Shown here one piece after another: positions 1-6,751 of a DNA stretch of 19,260 nucleotides. The stretch covers positions 1 through 19,260 of the forward strand of contig CADCPV010000255.1 of NCBI GenBank assembly GCA_902803345.1, written 5' to 3'. How positions within the stretch are numbered: position 1 is the first letter of the stretch; each line of letters starts with the position of its first letter. Both the position numbers and the translations under genes were made by a program. This stretch comes from an uncultured Eubacteriales bacterium. Lineage in GTDB: Bacteria; Bacillota_A; Clostridia; Lachnospirales; Lachnospiraceae. The notes under the pieces are model-generated. The model was given only the letters and a program-made list of their open reading frames with translations. It did not search any database and was not told the DNA's origin.

Positions 1-918
1 GAGACGGAAGCGCCGGATGAGTACAAATCGGATCCGCGCTATGAAGCCATCAGCCGTTTTGCAAACTTCGGTTTCGTGCTTCCGCCCACATCGACGCTTG
101 AGGATATCTACGAAGAACCCTCGACGACGGCCCGGGTAATCGGGAAAGCGCGGGTGTACTCGGGTGTGAATATCCTGGATGAGACAGAGTATTTCTATCA
201 TATCGAATACAAAGGCTCTGACGGATATGTGCTGAAAAACGCGATTCGTACCGGAGAAAAGGCGGAAGCGCTTGGCCTTGAGTACTGTCATTCGATCTGT
301 GAGATCGTGACAGACGGCGAACCAATTTACAAAGAGCCGGATGAAGCCTCCGAAGCGGTCTGCTTTGCGGCAGCCGGCAAATTGTTTACGATCAAACAGT
401 ACCTCGGCGACTGGTACAAAGTGGATAATACGATCTATGCGGGCTATGTCCGCAGAGACCGCGTGAAAAACAACCGTTTCCTCGACGATTCCTACTTCTT
501 CCAGAAACCGGGAGAGCATGTATCCGACCTGAGGCTTGAGATACTGGACTATGCTTTTGACTGGTTCGGAACGCCCTATGTCTGGGGCGGCGAAACGCTC
601 GGACAGGGGGTCGACTGCTCGGCCTATGTCTGGCGGATTTTCCAGAAATTCGACATTCCGATGCCGCGTCTTTCGGCAGAACAGGCGGAATGGGGCAAGG
701 CAGTCGCTTCTATGGACGATATCCTGCCCGGAGATTTATTGTTCTACCGCGGCTACAACGATGCTGAAAAGACCTGGACCGAGGGAGTCGGTCATGTGGC
801 GATCTACGTCGGGAACGGCTTTATGATTCATGCGGCGAGCGAGTCGCGGGGAATTACGGTAGACAAATTTAACTATGTGGAAGATCCGATTTGTATCCGG
901 CGGGTCATTACGGACTGA
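1..918 (+). CDS. SH3-domain NlpC/P60 cell-wall hydrolase (5' end outside window)
   Basis: The frame is open from base 1 with no stop, so the gene starts upstream; the GTG at 76 is internal and not a convincing start. Two SH3b-like stretches (about residues 28-80 and 90-150 of the visible part) precede a C-terminal NlpC/P60 domain. The catalytic Cys is in GVDCSAYVW (Cys codon 616-618), the His in GHVAIYVG (793-795) and a third polar residue is the His of IHAAS (829-831), so the triad looks complete. The family cleaves peptidoglycan stem peptides, usually D-Glu/meso-diaminopimelate bonds, outside the cell. A signal peptide would lie upstream and cannot be judged. The gene ends in tandem stops TGA TAA, and the next gene starts 15 bp later, so the two are probably co-transcribed. 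Domain call is firm; the exact bond cut is inferred from the family. Confidence 0.9.
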   Translation, partial: ETEAPDEYKSDPRYEAISRFANFGFVLPPTSTLEDIYEEPSTTARVIGKARVYSGVNILDETEYFYHIEYKGSDGYVLKNAIRTGEKAEALGLEYCHSICEIVTDGEPIYKEPDEASEAVCFAAAGKLFTIKQYLGDWYKVDNTIYAGYVRRDRVKNNRFLDDSYFFQKPGEHVSDLRLEILDYAFDWFGTPYVWGGETLGQGVDCSAYVWRIFQKFDIPMPRLSAEQAEWGKAVASMDDILPGDLLFYRGYNDAEKTWTEGVGHVAIYVGNGFMIHAASESRGITVDKFNYVEDPICIRRVITD

Positions 919-933
919 TAAGGAGTTTTTTGA

Positions 934-1881
934 ATGAGTACACTTGACAGGCTGGAACAGAAGCTGAAATTTCTGCGTTATCCGCCGCTGATGCTGATCC
1001 TGGTCATTGCCTATGCAGCAGGGTTTATCATTGCAAAGATCAACCCGATGATTGTGGTGTATCTGGCATTTTCACCGGATCTGATTCTGCAGGGGCAGGT
1101 CTGGCGTCTGTTCACTTTTGTCATGATTCCGAATACGAACCAGATCTTTATGGCCATGCTGACCTGTTTCATCTATTTTTCGATTTCCAGGTCCCTGGAG
1201 CAGGTTGTCGGCCGCTGGAAAGTAAATTTCTTCCTGGTTACCGGGCTTCTGATGCTGGTCATTTTCGGCTTCCTGTATCACCTTATTTTCAGCGGATCGA
1301 ATTCTGCCGGAAATGTCATGGCGCTGAATCCCTATTATCTGTACGCGATGCTCTTTGTACTGTTTGCGCTGATCTTTCCGGATGCCCGCTTCCTGCTGAT
1401 GTTCATCATCCCGATCCGCGGAAAATGGATGGTCTTCATCACACTTGCGATGTACATGATCGACGTGATCGCAGCTTTTGTACAGGGAAATTTCAGCTAT
1501 GGCTGGGTTCTTGTCTTCATGATCATCGCGGCAGTTCTGTCTCTGATGCTGTTCCTGGCACTTTCCGGCTACCGACCGCGGAAGCGTTCCGGCGCAAGAA
1601 GCAATGTGATTCATATGAATTCCTATGCGCAGAACCAGAAGAGGCAGGGGACGCCTTCGACGAATTACCGGCATAAATGCGCACTCTGCGGCAGGACGGA
1701 CCGCTCCAATCCGGAGCTCGATTTCCGTTACTGTTCCAAGTGCCAGGGGGCCTATGAATACTGTTCCGACCATCTCTATACCCACATCCATGTCGGAACG
1801 AAGAATCCGGACGGTTCGGGGGTGAATTACACGGATGTGCATGATTCGAACCCGGGCGGCAACGATCCGTGGCAGTCATGA
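934..1881 (+). CDS. Rhomboid-fold integral membrane protein with C-terminal Cys/His cluster
   Basis: A 315-residue protein with about six hydrophobic segments (near residues 18-36, 68-86, 97-118, 133-150, 165-185 and 190-212) and a hydrophilic tail. WRLFTFVMIP at 57-66 and the later LEQVVGRWK resemble the loop and second helix of rhomboid proteins, and FPDARFLLMFIIPI resembles the stretch after the rhomboid serine. The GxSG serine motif is replaced by NPYYLYAML (132-140) and no helix-six histidine is visible, so proteolysis is unlikely. The tail has C249, C252, C267, C270, C277, H280, H284 and H286, which suggests zinc binding. The start has an AAGGAG ribosome site at 920-925. The stop overlaps the next gene as ATGA. 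It may be a derlin-like or rhomboid pseudoprotease; its function is unknown. The fold call is inferred from motifs only. Confidence 0.8.
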   Translation: MSTLDRLEQKLKFLRYPPLMLILVIAYAAGFIIAKINPMIVVYLAFSPDLILQGQVWRLFTFVMIPNTNQIFMAMLTCFIYFSISRSLEQVVGRWKVNFFLVTGLLMLVIFGFLYHLIFSGSNSAGNVMALNPYYLYAMLFVLFALIFPDARFLLMFIIPIRGKWMVFITLAMYMIDVIAAFVQGNFSYGWVLVFMIIAAVLSLMLFLALSGYRPRKRSGARSNVIHMNSYAQNQKRQGTPSTNYRHKCALCGRTDRSNPELDFRYCSKCQGAYEYCSDHLYTHIHVGTKNPDGSGVNYTDVHDSNPGGNDPWQS

Positions 1882-3113
1882 AAACAGTACTTGTAATCGG
1901 CGGCGGCGCATCCGGGATGGCCGCTGCCGCTTTTGCGAAAAATGAATCGACCCGGGTCGTTCTCCTCGAAAAGAACGAAAAAACCGGCAAAAAGCTGTAT
2001 ATTACCGGAAAGGGACGCTGCAACCTGACGAATGCTTCGGACATCGAAACCATTCTGAAAAATGTGGTTTCAAATCCGAAATTCCTGTACAGTGCAGTAT
2101 ACGGCTTTTCCAACGAAGACCTGATGCAGCTCATGGAAGAGAACGGCTGTCCATTAAAAACCGAACGCGGGAACCGGGTTTACCCGGCATCGGATCATTC
2201 CTCGGATGTGATCCGCTCCTGGAACCGGATTTTAGAGCAAAAGGGCGTGGAAGTCAGGCTTCGGACGGAGGTAAAAGCACTCCTGATTGAGCAGAAGAAG
2301 GCTGTCGGCGTAAGACTATCGGACGGGAAGGAACTTCGGGGAGATGCGGTCATTGTGTGCACCGGCGGGCTTTCCTATCCGGCGACCGGATCGACCGGAG
2401 ACGGTTACCGCTTTGCTGAAAAGAGCGGGCACCGGATTGTTGAGACGATTCCTTCACTGGTACCTTTCACCTGCAAAGAGGAGTTCGTCCCGGCGCTTTC
2501 CGGGCTGAGCCTGAAGAATGTCCGGCTTACGGTCTATAACGGCAGTAAAAAACTCTTCAGCGATTTCGGGGAAATGCTCTTTACCCATACCGGGATCAGC
2601 GGACCGCTCGTACTTTCGGCATCGGCCTGCTGCGGAAGAGCACTGGAAGCGACAGGTTCGCTTTCCTCGGAGATCGATCTGAAGCCGGCGCTTAATCCGG
2701 AGGAACTGGACAGGCGGATTCTGAAGGATTTCTCGGAGCAGAAGAACCGGGACTTCCGAAATGCCCTTGCGAAGCTTTTGCCTGGGAAAATCCAGGAGCC
2801 GGTTGTGATGCTGTCCGGAATTGATCCCCTGAAGAAAGTTCACGATATCACGCGGGAGGAACGGCAGAAGCTCGTACGGCTTCTCAAGGCCTTTCCGCTT
2901 CAAATCACAGGGACGCGCGGCTATCAGGAAGCGGTGATTACAAAGGGCGGCGTCTCGGTAAAGGATATTGATTCGCGGACGATGGAGAGCCGGATTGTAA
3001 AGGGACTGTATTTTGCCGGTGAGGTGCTCGATCTGGACGCTTACACCGGAGGCTATAATCTGCAGATCGCCTGGTCGACAGGCGTTTTGGCAGGAAGATC
3101 CGCAGGTGCATGA
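1878..3113 (+). CDS. NAD(P)/FAD-dependent oxidoreductase, BaiN/HI0933 (YhiN) family
   Basis: A 411-residue flavoprotein. The N-terminal dinucleotide fold shows VIGGGASGMAAA (GGGASG at 8-13), followed by the family motif TGKGRCNLTN, then GGLSYPATGSTGDGYRFA and FTHTGISGPLVLSAS. The C-terminal FAD motif reads GLYFAGEVLDLDAYTGGYNL. These are the hallmarks of the HI0933/YhiN family, which includes the proposed bile-acid enzyme BaiN; the physiological substrate of most members is unknown, so no reaction is assigned. The ATG at 1878 overlaps the previous stop (ATGA) and begins exactly at the flavin-binding strand; a GTG at 1869 would add three residues and is less likely. No good Shine-Dalgarno is seen, so translation probably couples to the upstream gene. 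This family commonly sits before cmk in Clostridia. Confidence 0.9.
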   Translation: MKTVLVIGGGASGMAAAAFAKNESTRVVLLEKNEKTGKKLYITGKGRCNLTNASDIETILKNVVSNPKFLYSAVYGFSNEDLMQLMEENGCPLKTERGNRVYPASDHSSDVIRSWNRILEQKGVEVRLRTEVKALLIEQKKAVGVRLSDGKELRGDAVIVCTGGLSYPATGSTGDGYRFAEKSGHRIVETIPSLVPFTCKEEFVPALSGLSLKNVRLTVYNGSKKLFSDFGEMLFTHTGISGPLVLSASACCGRALEATGSLSSEIDLKPALNPEELDRRILKDFSEQKNRDFRNALAKLLPGKIQEPVVMLSGIDPLKKVHDITREERQKLVRLLKAFPLQITGTRGYQEAVITKGGVSVKDIDSRTMESRIVKGLYFAGEVLDLDAYTGGYNLQIAWSTGVLAGRSAGA

Positions 3114-3127
3114 CCGGCGGACGGAAC

Positions 3128-3133
3128 AGGAGG
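3128..3133 (+). promoter_or_regulatory. Ribosome binding site that fixes the cmk start
   Basis: A perfect AGGAGG lies five bases before the ATG at 3139. The frame is also open to 3013, but upstream codons overlap the flavoprotein gene and do not match a kinase N-terminus. This site therefore supports the short start. Confidence 0.85.
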
Positions 3134-3138
3134 AATTG

Positions 3139-3828
3139 ATGGGATTTAATGTAGCAGTGGACGGACCGGCCGGCGCCGGGAAAAGTACGGTGGCAAAGGC
3201 TGCAGCGAAGGCTGCGGGCCTGATCTATGTGGATACCGGTGCGATGTACCGCGCAATCGGCCTGTATCTTCTCACAGAAGGCGTGGATATTCATGACGAA
3301 CCGGCTGTCGCAGAGAGCCTCCCCGGCATTACTGTCAGCATTGCCTATGAGGATGGCATTCAGAAAGTGATCCTGAACGGCGAAGATGTTTCCGGGAAGA
3401 TCCGGACTCAGGAAGTCGGAGAAGCGGCGTCGGTCACAAGCGCCTACGGCGCGGTGCGCGAAAAGCTTCTTGATCTTCAGCGGGACCTTGCAAAAAAGCA
3501 GGATGTCATCATGGACGGAAGAGATATCGGGACAAATATTCTTCCGGATGCACAGCTGAAAATTTTCCTGACCGCATCGGTCGCAGTGCGGGCAAAGCGC
3601 CGTTATGACGAACTGATTGAAAAAGGCGAACAGGCTGTATACGCGGATGTTGAGCGGGAAATCGAAGAGCGGGACTACCGGGATTCGCACCGGGAAATCG
3701 CGCCGCTTCGGCAGGCGGAGGATGCAGTTGTCGTCGATACTTCGGATCTTACGATTGACCAGTCTGTCAAGGCGGTCCTCGTGCTGATTTTTGAGCGCCG
3801 GATCGAATGGGAAGCGAGCCTGGCATGA
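3139..3828 (+). CDS. cmk: Cytidylate kinase
   Basis: A 229-residue kinase, the normal size for bacterial Cmk. It transfers phosphate from ATP to CMP or dCMP in the cytosol, feeding CTP and membrane-lipid synthesis. The P-loop GPAGAGKS is at residues 9-16 right after the start, followed by YVDTGAMYRA (nucleotide-binding segment) and DGRDIGTNILPDA, the conserved CMP-site region; the lid carries several arginines (RDYRDSHRE). It starts 25 bp after the flavoprotein gene. Its TGA overlaps the ispH ATG (ATGA), which predicts coupled translation. The plsC gene that often separates cmk and ispH in related genomes is absent here. Confidence 0.96.
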   Translation: MGFNVAVDGPAGAGKSTVAKAAAKAAGLIYVDTGAMYRAIGLYLLTEGVDIHDEPAVAESLPGITVSIAYEDGIQKVILNGEDVSGKIRTQEVGEAASVTSAYGAVREKLLDLQRDLAKKQDVIMDGRDIGTNILPDAQLKIFLTASVAVRAKRRYDELIEKGEQAVYADVEREIEERDYRDSHREIAPLRQAEDAVVVDTSDLTIDQSVKAVLVLIFERRIEWEASLA

Positions 3829-4673
3829 AAGTCCTGACTGCAAAAACGGCGGGTTTCTGCTTCGGTGTGGAACGTGCGGTCCGGGAAGCGCTTTCGGCGG
3901 CTGAAAATCATGCAGCAGTCTATACTTATGGACCGATTGTCCACAATGAAACCGTAATCCGGGACCTTGAGGAAAAAGGAATCCGGACCATTCTTGATGA
4001 GACAGAACTGTCGGGCATTCCAAAGGGCAGTACAATTCTGATCCGTGCGCACGGAATTCCGAAAGAATTAGAGGAAAAACTCCGCAACCAGGGCTTCAAC
4101 CTGATTGATGCGACCTGTCCTTTTGTCAAAAAAATCCATCGCATTGCCGAAAAATATGCATCGGAAGGGTACCGGATTGTGATCGCCGGGAACCCGGATC
4201 ATCCGGAGGTTGTCGGCATCAGAAGTTACGCCGGAAAACAGGCGGTTGTGCTTTCTTCGGCAGAGGAACTTCAGGCACAGATTCCCGATTCCGAAGAAAA
4301 AATATGCCTGGTTGCACAGACAACCTTTAACCATGAAAATTTTAAAAAAGTGGTTGCAAAAATTCAGGACATAGGGTACAATGCTAATATTGCAGACACT
4401 GTGTGCAGTGCAACGCGTGAAAGGCAGGAAGAAGCCGCAGATCTTGCGTCGCGGGCGGACGTTATGATCGTAATCGGCGGCAGAGATTCCAGCAATTCGC
4501 AGAAACTGTACGAAATCTGCAGGAAAAAATGTAATCGAACATACTTCATTCAAACTGCAGCGGATCTTTGTAACGATTGGTGGTGCGGCGTAAGCATTGT
4601 GGGGATTACAGCCGGGGCATCAACCCCAAAAAAAATTATTCAGGAGGTTCAAACTAATGTCAGAAAGTTTTGA
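3825..4673 (+). CDS. ispH: 4-hydroxy-3-methylbut-2-enyl diphosphate reductase
   Basis: A 282-residue protein, full length for IspH. It is the last MEP-pathway enzyme and reduces HMBPP to IPP and DMAPP using an iron-sulfur cluster. The three cluster cysteines are visible: C12 in AGFCFGVERAV, C98 in DATCPFVKKIH and C194 in TVCSATRERQ. Active-site histidines appear in GPIVHNE, RAHGIP and NPDHPEV, and the C-terminus has SNSQKL and GITAGASTP. The ATG at 3825 lies in an ATGA overlap with cmk; an upstream start at 3807 would add six residues of cmk-overlapping sequence. The last 17 bases overlap rpsA in another frame, and the rpsA ribosome site lies inside this gene. Many Clostridia encode IspH and S1 as one fused protein; here they are separate reading frames. 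See the finding on the A8 run. Confidence 0.96.
   Translation: MKVLTAKTAGFCFGVERAVREALSAAENHAAVYTYGPIVHNETVIRDLEEKGIRTILDETELSGIPKGSTILIRAHGIPKELEEKLRNQGFNLIDATCPFVKKIHRIAEKYASEGYRIVIAGNPDHPEVVGIRSYAGKQAVVLSSAEELQAQIPDSEEKICLVAQTTFNHENFKKVVAKIQDIGYNANIADTVCSATRERQEEAADLASRADVMIVIGGRDSSNSQKLYEICRKKCNRTYFIQTAADLCNDWWCGVSIVGITAGASTPKKIIQEVQTNVRKF
4354..4382 (+). promoter_or_regulatory. Possible internal promoter for rpsA inside ispH
   Basis: TTGCAA (4354-4359) and TACAAT (4377-4382) are separated by 17 bases, with an A/T-rich stretch just upstream (TTTTAAAAAAG). This patch is clearly more A/T-rich than its surroundings. It would start a transcript about 270 bases before rpsA and give this highly expressed gene its own supply. 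The match is partial (4/6 and 5/6 consensus) and such matches also occur by chance. Confidence 0.35.
4642..4647 (+). promoter_or_regulatory. Ribosome binding site of rpsA, inside the ispH coding sequence
   Basis: A perfect AGGAGG lies nine bases before the ATG at 4657 and is read by ribosomes finishing ispH. It fixes the S1 start at MSESFEQLL rather than the longer open frame to 4597, and argues that S1 is mainly made as a separate protein. Confidence 0.85.
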
Positions 4674-6033
4674 ACAATTACTCAATGAGTCTTTCAAGAC
4701 CATTAGAACGGGGGAGGTTGTCAAAGGCACCGTGATCGCTGTCAAAGAGAACGAGATCGAGCTGAATATCGGTTATAAGCACGACGGCGTTGTTGCGAAG
4801 AATGAATTTACAAATGATCCCCAGGCAGATCTTCAGGAGCTTGTCCATGTGGGTGACGAACTCGATGTCAAGGTACTGAAGGTTAACGACGGCGACGGGC
4901 TGGTTCAGCTGTCCACCCGCCGGGTACGCACCGAAAAGACCAGCAAGATCTTAGAGGATGCTTTTGCTGCTCAGGAGCCGATTACGGCGGTCGTGGACGA
5001 GGTTGTCAAGGGCGGCCTGTCCTGCACCGTAGACGAAGTCAAGGTCTTCATTCCGGCAAGCCTTGTTTCCGATACTTTTGAGCGTGATCTCAGCAAATAC
5101 GAAGGCAAGGAAATCGAATTCATTCTCACCGAGTACAATCCGCGGAAGCACCGCGTGATCGGTGACAGAAAGCAGCTGGTTGTCGCCCGCAAGAAAGCTG
5201 CCCTCGATGCCCTTCTTGCCAAGATCAATGTCGGCGACGTTGTCGAAGGTACAGTCAAAAACATCACCGATTTTGGTGCCTTCATCGACCTCGGCGGCGC
5301 AGACGGACTCCTGCACATCTCCGAGATGAGCTGGGGCCGCATCGAAAGCCCGAAGAAGGTTTTCCATACCGGTGACCATGTAACCGCTTTCATCAAGGCC
5401 ATCGACGGCACCAAGATTGCGCTTTCCCGGAAGTTCCCGGATGACAATCCCTGGGCGGATGCCGAGACCCGTTTCGCGGTCGGCAATGTTGTAACCGGCA
5501 AGGTTGCACGTCTCACCGATTTCGGCGCATTCGTTGAACTTGCAAAGGGTGTTGACGGACTTCTTCATGTCTCTCAGATCAAGAGAGAGCGCGTTGAGAA
5601 GCCTTCGGATGTCCTGACACAGGGTGAAGAGATCACCGCAAAGATCGTGGATCTCGACCTCGACAACAAGAAGATCAGCCTTTCGATGAAGGCCCTTCTG
5701 CCGAAGCCCGAACGCCGTCAGAATTCCCGCGGCCGCAGAAACCGTGAGGAAGAGAACGTGGACGAGGCCGATGTTGACATCGAAGCTTATATCCGCAAGA
5801 TGGATGCCGATGCAAAGCGCGCCGAGGAAAAGGCCGCCGCAGAAGCTGCCAAGGCGGAAGAAGCTGCCAAGACCGCAGTGGAAGCTGCTGTCGAGGAAGC
5901 GCCTGTGATCGCAGAAGCAGTTCAGGAAGCTGCTGAAGCTCCTGTCGAAGAGGCAGCTGCTGTTGTCGAGCAGGTTGCCGAAGCTGCCGCTGCTGCGGAA
6001 GAAGCTGCTGCGGAAGTGAAGGACGCGGAATAA
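4657..6033 (+). CDS. rpsA: 30S ribosomal protein S1, four S1 domains plus Ala/Glu-rich tail
   Basis: A 458-residue RNA-binding protein that helps the 30S subunit bind mRNA. Four OB-fold S1 repeats are visible at about residues 18-92, 105-180, 190-262 and 275-347; the last two carry the classic DFGAF (205-209, 288-292) with GLLHISEM and GLLHVSQI. This four-domain form is typical of Firmicutes, shorter than the six-domain Proteobacterial S1. A basic linker (RRQNSRGRRNREEE) leads to a low-complexity tail of about 80 residues made mostly of Ala and Glu (380-458). Codon use favours AAG and C-ending codons, as expected for high expression. It follows ispH with a 17-bp overlap and is the last gene before the terminator pair. 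Confidence 0.96.
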   Translation: MSESFEQLLNESFKTIRTGEVVKGTVIAVKENEIELNIGYKHDGVVAKNEFTNDPQADLQELVHVGDELDVKVLKVNDGDGLVQLSTRRVRTEKTSKILEDAFAAQEPITAVVDEVVKGGLSCTVDEVKVFIPASLVSDTFERDLSKYEGKEIEFILTEYNPRKHRVIGDRKQLVVARKKAALDALLAKINVGDVVEGTVKNITDFGAFIDLGGADGLLHISEMSWGRIESPKKVFHTGDHVTAFIKAIDGTKIALSRKFPDDNPWADAETRFAVGNVVTGKVARLTDFGAFVELAKGVDGLLHVSQIKRERVEKPSDVLTQGEEITAKIVDLDLDNKKISLSMKALLPKPERRQNSRGRRNREEENVDEADVDIEAYIRKMDADAKRAEEKAAAEAAKAEEAAKTAVEAAVEEAPVIAEAVQEAAEAPVEEAAAVVEQVAEAAAAAEEAAAEVKDAE

Positions 6034-6050
6034 TTCAGCGTGCTGAGATT

Positions 6051-6093
6051 CAGGGGATCAGATACCGGTTGGTATCGATCCCCTGTTATTTTT
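6051..6093 (+). terminator. Strong intrinsic terminator after rpsA
   Basis: CAGGGGATC (6051-6059) pairs perfectly with GATCCCCTG (6077-6085); after one bulged A at 6060, GATACC (6061-6066) pairs with GGTATC (6071-6076) around a GGTT loop. The 15-bp stem is followed at once by TTATTTTT. It ends the cell-wall/cmk/ispH/rpsA run. Confidence 0.93.
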
Positions 6094-6124
6094 GCACAAT
6101 GGTTTTCCGGTTTGTGCGTTTTTT
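6094..6124 (+). terminator. Weaker second terminator in tandem
   Basis: GCACAA (6094-6099) pairs with TTGTGC (6112-6117), with a possible small inner GG/CC pairing, and is followed by G and six T (6119-6124). It begins right after the T-run of the first terminator and would stop residual read-through into the purine operon. The six-bp stem is modest. Confidence 0.55.
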
Positions 6125-6155
6125 CGAGACACAAAAGAGAACTTGCAAATCCGCC

Positions 6156-6185
6156 TTGACGCTCCTCTACAGAAAATGGTATGAT
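6156..6185 (+). promoter_or_regulatory. Sigma-A-type promoter of the purine operon
   Basis: TTGACG (6156-6161) and TATGAT (6180-6185) are 18 bases apart, and TGG just before the -10 gives an extended -10 (TGnTATGAT). Predicted start of transcription is near 6191-6193, leaving a leader of about 63 bases. It lies downstream of two terminators and upstream of purE, where a promoter is needed. The -10 box is on one arm of the hairpin at 6181-6232. Confidence 0.75.
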
Positions 6186-6232
6186 AGAGACCTGAAGAGC
6201 ACAGTATCTTGTGTTTTTCGGGACTCTATCAT
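6181..6232 (+). promoter_or_regulatory. Long imperfect hairpin spanning the -10 box and pur leader
   Basis: Two 24-base arms (6181-6204 and 6209-6232) around the loop TATC match as inverted repeats. The outer nine bases are perfect (ATGATAGAG with CTCTATCAT), then one A-A mismatch, then 14 pairs of which four are G-U. The four non-Watson-Crick pairs are compatible with RNA pairing on the + strand only. With a start near 6191 the transcript would begin at the foot of the inner 14-bp stem, while the outer perfect repeat would exist only in DNA or in read-through RNA. The structure is seen; its role as operator, attenuator or stabilising 5' stem is inference. Confidence 0.6.
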
Positions 6233-6254
6233 TTCTCTTGAACGGAGGAAATCT

Positions 6255-6749
6255 ATGCGAAAAGTCGGAATTGTCATGGGATCCGATTCGGATCTTCCTG
6301 TGATCAAAAAAACGACGGATATGCTGAAGACTTTCGATGTGCCTTACGAAGTGCATGTCTTTTCGGCGCACCGGACACCGGACGAAGCACGTGATTTTGC
6401 ACGCTCTGCACGCAAGAACGGGATTGCGGTCCTGATTGCGGCAGCAGGCATGGCGGCGCACCTTGCAGGCGCCATCGCAGCGAACACGACGCTTCCGGTG
6501 ATCGGAATCCCCTGTAAATCCAATACATTCAGCGGCATGGACGCCCTGCTTTCGACAGTGATGATGCCAACCGGTATTCCGGTGGCTGCGGTTGCGGTCG
6601 ACGGAGGCGCGAATGCCGCTTTATTAGCGCTTGAGATCCTGGCGGTTTCAGACGATCAGCTTGCTGAAAAACTTCAGGAAAAGCGGGACCGGGACGCCGC
6701 GGCTGTCCTTGAGAAAGACCGGGGCATCATGGCCCGGCTGGAGGACTGA
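6255..6749 (+). CDS. purE: N5-carboxyaminoimidazole ribonucleotide mutase, class I PurE
   Basis: A 164-residue protein of normal length. Class I PurE moves the carboxyl group of N5-CAIR to give CAIR in purine synthesis. The motifs GSDSDLP (9-15), FSAHRTP (36-42, with the catalytic His at 39), AAGMAAHLAG (63-72) and GMDALLSTVMMPTGIPV fit class I; class II AIR carboxylases have SAHKT and AGRSN instead. Class I enzymes normally need PurK to make N5-CAIR, and no purK is in this window. The ATG at 6255 follows GGAGG (6244-6248). It is the first gene of the purine operon, and the purF ribosome site lies in its last codons. Confidence 0.95.
   Translation: MRKVGIVMGSDSDLPVIKKTTDMLKTFDVPYEVHVFSAHRTPDEARDFARSARKNGIAVLIAAAGMAAHLAGAIAANTTLPVIGIPCKSNTFSGMDALLSTVMMPTGIPVAAVAVDGGANAALLALEILAVSDDQLAEKLQEKRDRDAAAVLEKDRGIMARLED
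6740..6744 (+). promoter_or_regulatory. Ribosome binding site that fixes the purF start
   Basis: GGAGG lies seven bases before the ATG at 6752. This matters because the start decides which residue follows Met: the protein begins Met-Gly-Gly-Phe-Phe-Gly, without the Cys expected in PurF. No upstream start in the frame would supply one. Confidence 0.85.
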
Positions 6750-6751
6750 TT

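Noticed and set aside
1072..1842. Minus-strand open frame opposite the rhomboid-like gene
   Set aside because: The + strand frame has coherent membrane helices and a good ribosome site; the minus frame has low-complexity charged sequence.
3013..3138. Upstream extension of cmk
   Set aside because: It overlaps the flavoprotein coding sequence; the P-loop begins right after the ATG at 3139, which has AGGAGG at proper distance.
2938..4035. Long open frame on the minus strand opposite the flavoprotein, cmk and ispH (about 365 codons)
   Set aside because: It lies across three clear + strand genes, shows no recognisable domain, and is explained by their codon bias.
4597..4656. Twenty-codon N-terminal extension of S1
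   Set aside because: The S1 AGGAGG lies inside it and the residues do not resemble an S1 start; kept only as a slippage-fusion possibility in the findings.
6191..6218. Inner hairpin with T5 (6214-6218) as a separate intrinsic attenuator
   Set aside because: The T-run is within the 3' arm of the stem and not after it, so it does not fit a standard terminator; better treated as part of the 6181-6232 hairpin.
6125..6254. Purine riboswitch, ZTP (pfl) riboswitch or PurR PurBox in the pur leader
   Set aside because: No conserved core of these elements was recognised, and the leader of about 63 bases is too short for a full riboswitch plus expression platform.
6255..6749. Class II PurE (direct AIR carboxylase), which would explain the lack of purK
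   Set aside because: SAHRTP and AGMAAHLAG are class I signatures; class II proteins have SAHKT and AGRSN.
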